A DNA stretch of 34,890 nucleotides from an uncultured Eubacteriales bacterium (GTDB taxonomy: Bacteria; Bacillota; Clostridia; Christensenellales; Aristaeellaceae): contig CADCJO010000015.1 in NCBI GenBank assembly GCA_902801765.1, positions 1 through 34,890 of the forward strand, given 5' to 3'. The stretch's first letter is position 1; each line of letters starts with the position of its first letter. The notes under the pieces were generated by a model. It ran no database searches and was not told where the DNA came from. It saw only the letters and a program-made list of their open reading frames with translations. The translations under genes and the position numbers were made by a program. Below, piece by piece: positions 29,386 through 34,890 of the stretch.

Positions 29386-29658
29386 ATGCGATTAGATAAA
29401 TACCTGAAGGTTTCCCGCATCATCAAGCGCCGCACCGTGGCGAAGGAAGCCTGCGACGGCGGCCGCGTGACCATCAACGGCAAAGTCTCCAAGGCCGGGG
29501 CGGAGGTCAAGGAAGGGGACATCATGGAAATCCGCTTCGGCAACCGCGTGGGCCGCTATGAAATCACCGATGTGAAAGAGATCGTGCGCAAGGAAAACGC
29601 CGCGGAAATGTACCGCGTGCTGGAGGAAAGCCCGGAAATCGCGGCGGAGAGGGGATAG
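29386..29658 (+). CDS. rqcP: RqcP/YabO S4-domain ribosome quality-control factor
   Basis: A 90-residue S4 RNA-binding protein: MRLDKYLKVSRIIKRRTVAK, then DGGRVTINGKVSKAGAEVKE and GDIMEIRFG. Length and sequence match YabO of Bacillus, now RqcP, which holds P-site tRNA on the 50S subunit while RqcH adds alanine tails to stalled nascent chains. ATG 29386 follows AAGGAG at 29371-29376; the longer upstream frame crosses a repeat and an inverted repeat and is rejected. The gene order mazG-HU-rqcP supports the call. In sporulating relatives yabP, yabQ and divIC come next; here the strand switches instead. Confidence 0.92.
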   Translation: MRLDKYLKVSRIIKRRTVAKEACDGGRVTINGKVSKAGAEVKEGDIMEIRFGNRVGRYEITDVKEIVRKENAAEMYRVLEESPEIAAERG

Positions 29659-29659
29659 G

Positions 29660-29771
29660 AGGCAATAGGCAATAGGCAGTAGGCAGTAGGCAATAAAAAA
29701 GGCATCAGACGATAGAAGCTGTATGGGTTCCATACTTCATCTATTGCCTAATGCCTACTGCCTAATGCCTA
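29660..29771 (+). repeat. Inverted arms of tandem TAGGCAR heptamers (copy 2)
   Basis: The left arm (29660-29696) is built from TAGGCAA and TAGGCAG units. The right arm (29741-29771) is made of CTATTGC, CTAATGC and CTACTGC units in reverse. The centre is about 44 nt and unlike that of copy 1. It starts 2 nt after the rqcP stop and ends 6 nt before the thiT stop, filling the space between convergent genes. Confidence 0.8.
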
Positions 29772-29776
29772 AACCC

Positions 29777-30496
29777 TTACTTCGCTTTCAGCACCTTCAT
29801 CACCGGCTTGGCGATCAACACGGCCAGGATGATGCAGATCAGGGTGTCGGGAATCAGATATGTGCCGTTATAGACCAGGCTGGCCCAGGGCGCGGTATCC
29901 CAGAACATGATGCCGGCCAGGGTAGCGGACAGGGCGCGGCACAGGGCGGCGATCACCATGGCGCAGTACAGGCCCCATTTTTCGGGCAGGTGCTTGGCAA
30001 GACCCGCCAGACCCAGCGCGGCGAAGGCCAGCAGATAGTCCAGTGAGAACTGCCACACGTTAGCAAACCAGCCGCCCTGCAAATATTGCAGCACGCCGTA
30101 GGCCAGGCCCGCCAGCAAGCCGGGGCCAACGCCAAACGCCGCGGAGAACAGCATCAGGGGCAGCATGGAACCGGGGGTCACGCTGCCGCCCTGAGGCATA
30201 CGGTACAGCCGGATGCAGGAAAGCACAAAGGACAGGGCAATCGCCAGCGCGCCGAACGCGACGGTTTTGGCCGTCCATTTTTTTGAGGTCTTGGCAATCG
30301 CCAGCAGGATGATCCCGATCACGACCAGCACGCCCAAGGCGATCCACACGGTGCCGGGGGTTTCAGTGAATTTTTCCACCGCTTCCTGAGCCCAGTTGGG
30401 GTCGGCCTTCGCCGCTGTTTCTTCTACAACTTCCGTTACTTCTTCCGTCACCGTGGCCGCTTCCTCAGCCAGGGCGGACGCCCAAAGAGTTACCAT
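29777..30496 (-). CDS. thiT: Thiamine transporter substrate-binding protein ThiT (ECF family)
   Basis: A 239-residue membrane S-component that binds thiamine for ECF-type import. The family signature RMPQGGSVTPGSMLPL (99-114) follows the span ALAIALSFVLSCI; four more spans follow. It is longer than the ~182-residue lactococcal ThiT because of an acidic N terminus (residues 10-45, many Glu) and an extra span (WIALGVLVVIGIILLAIA). ATG 30496 has GGAGG 8 nt upstream; the longer frame upstream is the riboswitch. A TPP riboswitch with terminator controls it, which confirms the thiamine role. The shared EcfA/EcfT energising module is not in the window. Confidence 0.93.
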   Translation of the reverse strand: MVTLWASALAEEAATVTEEVTEVVEETAAKADPNWAQEAVEKFTETPGTVWIALGVLVVIGIILLAIAKTSKKWTAKTVAFGALAIALSFVLSCIRLYRMPQGGSVTPGSMLPLMLFSAAFGVGPGLLAGLAYGVLQYLQGGWFANVWQFSLDYLLAFAALGLAGLAKHLPEKWGLYCAMVIAALCRALSATLAGIMFWDTAPWASLVYNGTYLIPDTLICIILAVLIAKPVMKVLKAK

Positions 30497-30535
30497 ACAA
30501 TCAGCCTCCAATCTTTTGTTGCACCCTCTGCAAAT

Positions 30536-30565
30536 GAAAAACCCACATGCCATATCGCATGTGGG
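30536..30565 (-). terminator. Regulatory terminator of the TPP riboswitch
   Basis: On the minus strand CCCACATGC, loop GATATG, GCATGTGGG, then TTTTTC. It lies between the TPP aptamer and the thiT start, as expected for ligand-induced premature termination. Confidence 0.88.
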
Positions 30566-30597
30566 AAACGGATGAAACGCAGACCTTTTCAGGCCGC

Positions 30598-30685
30598 GCG
30601 CCGCTTCCCTACGGTAGGATGATCTACACAGGTTCCAAGGGTTCTGTCTCAGCCGTCTTTCGAACGGCGCCCCCAGCGGATGCAC
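30598..30685 (-). ncRNA. TPP riboswitch (THI element)
   Basis: On the minus strand the aptamer shows all the conserved blocks: GGGGGCGCC, then GGCTGAGACAGAACCC (CTGAGA at 30647-30652), AACCTG and CCGTAGGGAAGCGG. It precedes a terminator hairpin and thiT. Binding of thiamine pyrophosphate should shut off the gene. Confidence 0.95.
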
Positions 30686-30692
30686 GGCTCAT

Positions 30693-30720
30693 ATTATATC
30701 ACGTTTGAATCATCTGTCAA
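30693..30720 (-). promoter_or_regulatory. Sigma-A promoter of the riboswitch-thiT transcript
   Basis: On the minus strand TTGACA (30720-30715), 16-nt spacer, TATAAT (30698-30693). The -35 directly abuts GGAG of the divergent nucleotidase gene. Confidence 0.88.
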
Positions 30721-30732
30721 GGAGATACCGCC

Positions 30733-31317
30733 ATGGAACATCATTTTTTTGCTTACATCAACCGCATGAAATTCATCCAGCGCTGGGGCCTGATGCGCAA
30801 CACCATGCCGGAAAACGACATGGAGCACGCCCTCCAGACCGCCATGATCGCCCATGCCATCGCCGTGATGGGCAATGTGCGCTACAACCGGGGCTATGAC
30901 GCCGAATACATCATGGCCCTGGCCATGTACCACGATGCCAGCGAGGTCATCACCGGCGACCTGCCCACCCCCATCAAGCACCACAATCCCGCCATCAAAA
31001 CGGAATACAACAAGCTGGAAGACATCGCCGCCCAAAAGCTGATTTCCATGCTGCCCGCCGACCTGCGGGAGTATTACACGCCCCTCATCGCTCACGACGA
31101 AAGCACCGAGGCTTGGAAGATCGTCAAGGCCGCCGACCGCATCTGCGCCTATATCAAATGCCTGGAGGAACGCAAGAGCGGCAATCAGGAGTTTGAATCC
31201 GCCCGCAAGAGCGTGAAAAAAACCCTGGACCAGATCGACCTGGACGAGGTGCAGGACTTCATGATGGAATGCGTGCCCGGCTTCGCCATGACGTTGGATG
31301 AGATTTCCGAAGATTGA
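30733..31317 (+). CDS. HD-domain 5'-deoxynucleotidase, YfbR-like
   Basis: A 194-residue cytoplasmic HD-domain phosphohydrolase. Conserved residues line up with E. coli YfbR (199 residues): H32 in DMEHALQTAMIAH, H67-D68 in YHDASEVITGDLPTP, with E71 and D76, and a late Asp in VKAADRICAYIKCL. The enzyme removes phosphate from deoxynucleoside monophosphates. ATG 30733 follows AAGGAG at 30719-30724, whose first bases are also the -35 of the divergent thiT promoter. The plus-strand promoter must therefore lie inside riboswitch DNA; none is clear. Confidence 0.9.
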   Translation: MEHHFFAYINRMKFIQRWGLMRNTMPENDMEHALQTAMIAHAIAVMGNVRYNRGYDAEYIMALAMYHDASEVITGDLPTPIKHHNPAIKTEYNKLEDIAAQKLISMLPADLREYYTPLIAHDESTEAWKIVKAADRICAYIKCLEERKSGNQEFESARKSVKKTLDQIDLDEVQDFMMECVPGFAMTLDEISED

Positions 31318-31343
31318 GATTTCCATTATGTACCAAATCGCTG

Positions 31344-31372
31344 TGGACAAATTTCTTTGAAACTGATATAAT
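31344..31372 (+). promoter_or_regulatory. Sigma-A promoter for the ferredoxin-tailed aldo/keto reductase
   Basis: TGGACA (31344-31349), 17-nt spacer ending TGA, consensus TATAAT (31367-31372), 61 nt before ATG 31433. Confidence 0.85.
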
Positions 31373-31432
31373 ACGATTGAACACAAGCAAAGAATCATTT
31401 ACGACGGATCAAAGATGGGAGGAAAAAACGAT

Positions 31433-32581
31433 ATGCAGTATGTACCTTTTGGCAAGCATGGCTTTGACGTGTCCCGCCTGGGCTTTGGCTGTATGCGCCT
31501 GCCCACCGTGAAGGACGGCGACCGGGACGTGATCGACCGGGAAAAGGCGATCGGCATGATCCGCCACGGCATCGATGAAGGCATCACCTATGTGGACACC
31601 GCGTATCCTTATCACGGCGGCGAAAGCGAAATCGTGGTGGGCCTGGCACTCAAGGAAGGCTACCGGGATAAGGTGACCCTGACTACCAAGCTGCCAGTTT
31701 GGGCGGTGAACGAAGAAAAGGACATGAACCGCCTGCTGGACGAGCAGCTGAAAAAGCTGGATGTGCCCTATGTGGACTTTTATCTGCTCCACGCCATGGA
31801 CAAGAGCCGCATGGACAAGATGCAGGCCTTCCACTACAAGGACTTTTTCAAGCAGGCCGTGAAGGACGGGCGCGTGAAGCACCCCGGCTTCTCCTTCCAT
31901 GACGACTGCGACACCTTCCTGCGCATCCTGCACGACTACGACGATTGGGGCATGGCCCAGATTCAGTTCAACTACCTGGACGACGAGGAGCAGGCGGGCG
32001 TGAAGGGCCTGCGGGAAGCGGGCAAGTGCGGCGTGCCTCTGGTGATCATGGAGCCGCTGCGCGGCGGCGCGCTGGCGAATCCGCCCCAGAACGTGAAGGA
32101 TCTGATGGAAGCCAATCCCCACAAGCGCAGCGCGGTGGAATGGGCGTTCGCCTACATCGCGGATTATCCCGAGGTGGCCACCATCCTGAGCGGCATGAGC
32201 ACCCCGGAGCAGCTGGACGACAACCTGCGCATCTTCGACAAGCTGACCGTAGGTGGCATGACGGAGGAGGACCGCGCCTTCGCCAAGGAGCTGAAAAAGG
32301 CGTATCTGTCCCGGATGCCCGTCAAGTGCACCGGCTGCCAGTACTGCCAGCCCTGTCCCCAGAATGTGCATATCCCCGACATTTTCCACGGCTACAACCA
32401 GAGCAAGATGTTCGAGCAGCAGGGCCGCTTCATCAACAACTACCGTGGCCAGATCGAGCGCGGCTTCGATGCTTCTCAGTGCGTCCAGTGCGGCGCGTGC
32501 GAAGCGGCCTGCCCCCAGCATTTGTCCATCATCGACTGGCTCCAGACCATTGACCGGGAATACCATGAGATCGTGAAATAA
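31433..32581 (+). CDS. Aldo/keto reductase with C-terminal 4Fe-4S ferredoxin domain
   Basis: A 382-residue oxidoreductase. Residues 1 to about 290 form the AKR barrel (SRLGFGCMRLPTV, YVDTAYPYHGGESE with the catalytic Asp and Tyr, TLTTKLPVW with Lys, FYLLHAMDKS with His). The C terminus has a CTGCQYCQPCPQNVHIP cluster and CVQCGACEAACPQHLSI, giving two ferredoxin-type cysteine sets. The family (annotated aldo/keto reductase with 4Fe-4S binding domain) is common in anaerobes; the partner and substrate are unknown. GGGAGGA at 31415-31421 sets ATG 31433. It is a single transcription unit with promoter and terminator. Confidence 0.92.
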   Translation: MQYVPFGKHGFDVSRLGFGCMRLPTVKDGDRDVIDREKAIGMIRHGIDEGITYVDTAYPYHGGESEIVVGLALKEGYRDKVTLTTKLPVWAVNEEKDMNRLLDEQLKKLDVPYVDFYLLHAMDKSRMDKMQAFHYKDFFKQAVKDGRVKHPGFSFHDDCDTFLRILHDYDDWGMAQIQFNYLDDEEQAGVKGLREAGKCGVPLVIMEPLRGGALANPPQNVKDLMEANPHKRSAVEWAFAYIADYPEVATILSGMSTPEQLDDNLRIFDKLTVGGMTEEDRAFAKELKKAYLSRMPVKCTGCQYCQPCPQNVHIPDIFHGYNQSKMFEQQGRFINNYRGQIERGFDASQCVQCGACEAACPQHLSIIDWLQTIDREYHEIVK

Positions 32582-32601
32582 TCTCCGCTGAAAACAAAAA
32601 A

Positions 32602-32626
32602 CCCATGCCGTGCGGCATGGGTTTTT
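32602..32626. terminator. Bidirectional terminator
   Basis: CCCATGCC (32602-32609), loop GTGC, GGCATGGG (32614-32621), then TTTTT on the plus strand and TTTTTTG on the minus strand. It ends the aldo/keto reductase transcript and can end the ABM-Nudix transcript, which arrives from the right. Confidence 0.9.
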
Positions 32627-32727
32627 GCATAGTCACTTCTGGCAACACGGAACGCCTCTTCGGCAGGAATGCCATGAAAGGATGCCTGCCGGTTCAGTGT
32701 GTCCATGCTATGAAAAACAGATCCTTT

Positions 32728-33048
32728 TTATTTTCGGATGAATGCTTCGTCCGTACCGAGCTCGTCGCTGACGAAGCGTTCGGCGGTCATGTGCAGGTCG
32801 TATTTTTCCCGGAGGGCAGCCAGTCGGCCCATCATAGGGCTGGCGTGGTGGGCATCGATGGCAGCCTGGTCCCGCCAGGAATCGATGAGCAGCACGGTTT
32901 CCGGGTCATCCAGAGGCTGGAAATACTGATAGCGCAGGTTCCCTTCCTCTGCGCGGATGGCGGCTGCGATGCCGGATTCCTCCATTTCCCGGGCAAAGGC
33001 CTGAGCGCTGCCGTTCGCGCCTTTGTAGTACAGGTTCACGGTAATCAT
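32728..33048 (-). CDS. Antibiotic biosynthesis monooxygenase (ABM)-fold protein, YgiN-like
   Basis: A 106-residue protein of the dimeric alpha-beta-barrel ABM fold. It opens MITVNLYYKGANGSAQAF, with NLRYQYFQPLDDPETVLLID and SWRDQAAIDAHHASPMM, the typical pattern of YgiN/LsrG-like proteins. Members include quinol monooxygenases and isomerases acting on small oxidised metabolites; the actual role is not known. ATG 33048 overlaps the Nudix gene's stop (ATGA), with GGGAGGA about 7 nt upstream inside that gene, so the two are translationally coupled. Confidence 0.87.
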   Translation of the reverse strand: MITVNLYYKGANGSAQAFAREMEESGIAAAIRAEEGNLRYQYFQPLDDPETVLLIDSWRDQAAIDAHHASPMMGRLAALREKYDLHMTAERFVSDELGTDEAFIRK

Positions 33049-33794
33049 GCGTCGTTCCTCCCGTCTGTATCTTCTTTTTGAAAACGCCGCACGCCGGTTC
33101 CGTCCGACAGCGTGACCGTTTCATTCCACATAGCGGCCGGGCGCGTCCAGATTTCTCCGTGACCGTACAGCGCACGGTAAATCACCATGGGCTCCAGCGT
33201 TTCGGAATGCAGGCCCAGGCCCAGCACCTCATAGCGGTTGCCCTTATAGTGACGGTAGTATCCCTGAGGGATGCGGATGCGCATACTTTCCAGCAGCAGA
33301 TAGGGGTAGGCTTCTTGCCAGAAATACAGCTCGTTCAGCTGCTTCCACAGTTCAGGGTCGGCGGCGATGTTTTCCGGCAGAATCCACATGCCGTCCTGCA
33401 CTTCCTCCGGCTGCCAGCGCATGGCCTCGATCGGCGTGTTCTGACGGAACAGCCACACGTCGCGGAAGAAGCCGCAGGGCTTTCTTTCCCGCCGCTCGGA
33501 CATCAGGATGCGTCCCTGTGAAAAGTCAGGCGCAAACCCCATTTCTTCCTGAACCTCCCGAGCGATGGCGGCGGCGCTGTCCTCGCCCGACAGCGCGGAC
33601 CCGCCGACCACCGACCAGATATCCGGCATCACGTCTTTGTCCTTGGCCCGGCGCTGCAGCAGCGTTTCCCCTTTGCTGTTCAGAAACAGCGCGTCCACGA
33701 TCAAGTGGTACCGTCCTTCCGGCCCCGGCTTGCCGCGTTCAAGCGTTTCCCCGGTCAGTGTCCGGTTTTCATCGTATAAATCCCACATTTCCAT
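33045..33794 (-). CDS. Nudix hydrolase fused to a DUF1653 domain
   Basis: A 249-residue protein. The N-terminal ~170 residues are a Nudix hydrolase; the Nudix box is GSALSGEDSAAAIAREVQEE followed by MGF (Gx5Ex7RExxEExG). They open with MWDLYDENRTLTGETLERGK, as in isopentenyl-diphosphate-isomerase-like Nudix proteins. The C-terminal ~70 residues (YYRHYKGNRYEVLGLGLHSE followed by TLEPMVIYRALYG) are DUF1653, usually a separate small protein. ATG 33794 has AGGAGGAA 6-7 nt upstream and a promoter at 33823-33851; the much longer open frame to 34418 runs antisense through ylmH and is rejected. Substrate is unknown. Confidence 0.9.
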   Translation of the reverse strand: MEMWDLYDENRTLTGETLERGKPGPEGRYHLIVDALFLNSKGETLLQRRAKDKDVMPDIWSVVGGSALSGEDSAAAIAREVQEEMGFAPDFSQGRILMSERRERKPCGFFRDVWLFRQNTPIEAMRWQPEEVQDGMWILPENIAADPELWKQLNELYFWQEAYPYLLLESMRIRIPQGYYRHYKGNRYEVLGLGLHSETLEPMVIYRALYGHGEIWTRPAAMWNETVTLSDGTGVRRFQKEDTDGRNDA

Positions 33795-33822
33795 GTTGCT
33801 TTCCTCCTGCTTCCCTGGTATT

Positions 33823-33851
33823 ATTGTAGCAGGAAAGCATCCGGATTGCAA
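33823..33851 (-). promoter_or_regulatory. Sigma-A promoter of the Nudix-ABM operon
   Basis: On the minus strand TTGCAA (33851-33846), 17-nt spacer ending TGC, TACAAT (33828-33823), 28 nt before the ATG at 33794. Confidence 0.82.
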
Positions 33852-33875
33852 GATACCGGCAGCAGGAGGCGCGGC

Positions 33876-34625
33876 ATGGACGAAACGCTGAAAAAGCGGT
33901 TCACCGAACTGGCGAACCGCAGTTATCACCAGGGGATTTATTGCTTTACGCATTTTCTGGATCTGGCCGGACGGTCGGATTTCATGTCGCTGCTGCCGTC
34001 GCTGCCGCCTGTTCCCTGGAAGCTGTTCGGCGGAGCGGAGGGCTGCGAGCGGCAGATGCTGCGCTTTGGAAGCGAGGAGCTGTGCGGTTATGACCAGGCG
34101 TTTCCCATTGCCATCCTGCGCATCGCGCCGCTGAGCGCAAAGTTTGCCGAGCCTTTGACACATCGGGATTATTTGGGTTCTTTGATGGCGCTGGGGATGG
34201 AGCGGGAGTTGCTGGGGGACATTGTGGTGCGGAAGGAGGCCGCTTATCTTTTTTGTGAAGACCGCATTGCGCCGTACATCGTGGAGCATTTCGTGCAGGC
34301 GCGGCATACCTCTCTGTCCTGCGAAATCATCCCGGAGCTGCCGGATGGCGCGCTGTTTGAAACGAAGCGGGTGCTGGTGCAGGTGGCGTCCCAGCGGGTG
34401 GACGCGCTGGTGGCGCACGTGTTCAAGATGAGCCGCGGGGATGCCCAGGCGCTATTCCCCGCCGGGAAGATTTTTGTGTCTGGCCGCCTGTGCGAAAGCC
34501 CCGGCCATCCCCCCAGGCCCGGCGACGTGATCTCCGTTCGCGGCTTCGGCCGCTTCCGCTACGCGGGCGTGGAAAGCCTGTCCAAGAAGGGAAAGGAAAA
34601 TACGGTGGTGGAGCTGTTTGTGTGA
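33876..34625 (+). CDS. ylmH: YlmH-like S4-domain RNA-binding protein
   Basis: A 249-residue cytoplasmic protein matching YlmH of Bacillus in length and order. The N-terminal two thirds contain FTHFLDLAGRSDF, AFPIAILRIAPLSAKFAEPL followed by THRDYLGSLMALGMERELLG, and DIVVRKEAAYLFCEDRIAPYI. The C-terminal S4 domain is SQRVDALVAHVFKMSRGDAQ, then GKIFVSGRLCESPGHPPRPG and DVISVRGFGRF. YlmH binds the 50S subunit and is linked to ribosome quality control and cell division. GGAGGCG precedes ATG 33876. In most Firmicutes it lies in the sepF-ylmG-ylmH-divIVA cluster; here it is alone and divergent from the Nudix gene. Confidence 0.93.
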   Translation: MDETLKKRFTELANRSYHQGIYCFTHFLDLAGRSDFMSLLPSLPPVPWKLFGGAEGCERQMLRFGSEELCGYDQAFPIAILRIAPLSAKFAEPLTHRDYLGSLMALGMERELLGDIVVRKEAAYLFCEDRIAPYIVEHFVQARHTSLSCEIIPELPDGALFETKRVLVQVASQRVDALVAHVFKMSRGDAQALFPAGKIFVSGRLCESPGHPPRPGDVISVRGFGRFRYAGVESLSKKGKENTVVELFV

Positions 34626-34645
34626 TCGCTGATGGGTCACTTTAA

Positions 34646-34890
34646 TTCACAACGGAGCGAGGGCCTGTGCGGCCCCCGTACCCCCGCACCAGGGGACTTC
34701 GCCCCCTGGACCCATCTAGTGGATACTGCTTGACAGAGGGAATCAAATTGGTTCCCACTGTAGCGGAAAGGAACGCGGAAGATGAATTTGGTGCCGTTGT
34801 GCTTCTGGCCCGGCGGATGAATCGCCGATGACCGCCTGTGGCGGGAATATCATCGGCGATGAAATCAGGCGAAACGAGCAATGTCCGCAT
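34646..34890 (+). mobile_element. Third copy of the ~470-nt structured element (5' part, cut by the window end)
   Basis: From GGAGCGAGGGCCTGTGCGGC onward it follows copy 1 in the same orientation: the GAGGGCC hairpin, CCAGGGGAC-TTC-GCCCCCTGG, TGCTTGAC, the GGAACGCGGAAG stretch and GTGCTTCTGGCCCGGCGG. After about 34815 it diverges into a different hairpin (ATCGCCGATGA with TCATCGGCGAT). The terminal repeat seen in copies 1 and 2 is not recognisable at its left end. It begins about 20 nt after the ylmH stop. The open frame on the minus strand here is not a gene. Confidence 0.65.

Noticed and set aside
33795-34418. Upstream extension of the Nudix frame on the minus strand
   Set aside because: It runs antisense through ylmH. 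A promoter and ribosome binding site lie directly before ATG 33794.

Overview
The window reads as about 35 kb of chromosome from a GC-rich (my visual estimate is the high 50s %) Gram-positive Clostridia-type bacterium. The evidence is strong AGGAGG-type ribosome binding sites, sigma-A promoters of the TTGACA/TATAAT form, an L,D-transpeptidase, a ThiT/ECF vitamin uptake gene under a TPP riboswitch, a MazG-HU-RqcP gene block as in clostridia, and no outer-membrane genes. A gut or rumen relative of the Christensenellales is a plausible guess, not something shown by the sequence.

Layout. 1-4032: maltodextrin-type ABC importer (end of a binding protein, MalF, MalG, then an MsmX/UgpC-type ATPase). 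4105-6289: two inverted copies of a ~470-nt structured non-coding element around a two-gene chromate-transporter operon. 6394-13940: topoisomerase III, a NahK-like sugar kinase, an RlmI-like methyltransferase, an RluA-type pseudouridine synthase, Tgt and a CmpB-type membrane protein. 14057-17997: aldo/keto reductase, secreted L,D-transpeptidase, P1/DmpA peptidase (minus strand) and a HAD phosphatase. 18119-24011: MscL with a zinc ribbon, gyrB, a small secreted unknown, and gyrA. 24439-29658: a Ste24-type M48 protease, a SpoVB/YabM-like flippase, MazG, HU and RqcP. 29777-32581: TPP riboswitch-thiT (minus strand), a YfbR-like nucleotidase and a ferredoxin-tailed aldo/keto reductase. 32728-34890: an ABM protein and a Nudix-DUF1653 fusion (minus strand), YlmH, and the start of a third copy of the 470-nt element.

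The genes are mostly housekeeping. The unusual part is the non-coding DNA between them. At least five families of structured repeat are present: (i) the 470-nt multi-hairpin element with imperfect terminal inverted repeats, whose hairpins differ between copies by paired, compensating substitutions; (ii) inverted arms of tandem TAGGCAR heptamers; (iii) inverted arms of tandem TTCTAAG-like heptamers; (iv) a perfect 21-bp hairpin with an AGG loop followed by a conserved CCTTCCGAGAAAGCC tail; (v) a ~137-nt TGTCATCCCGA inverted repeat. They sit almost only just after stop codons or between operons. The 470-nt family is the best candidate for an undescribed element. No transposase, CRISPR array, defence system, tRNA or rRNA is visible.
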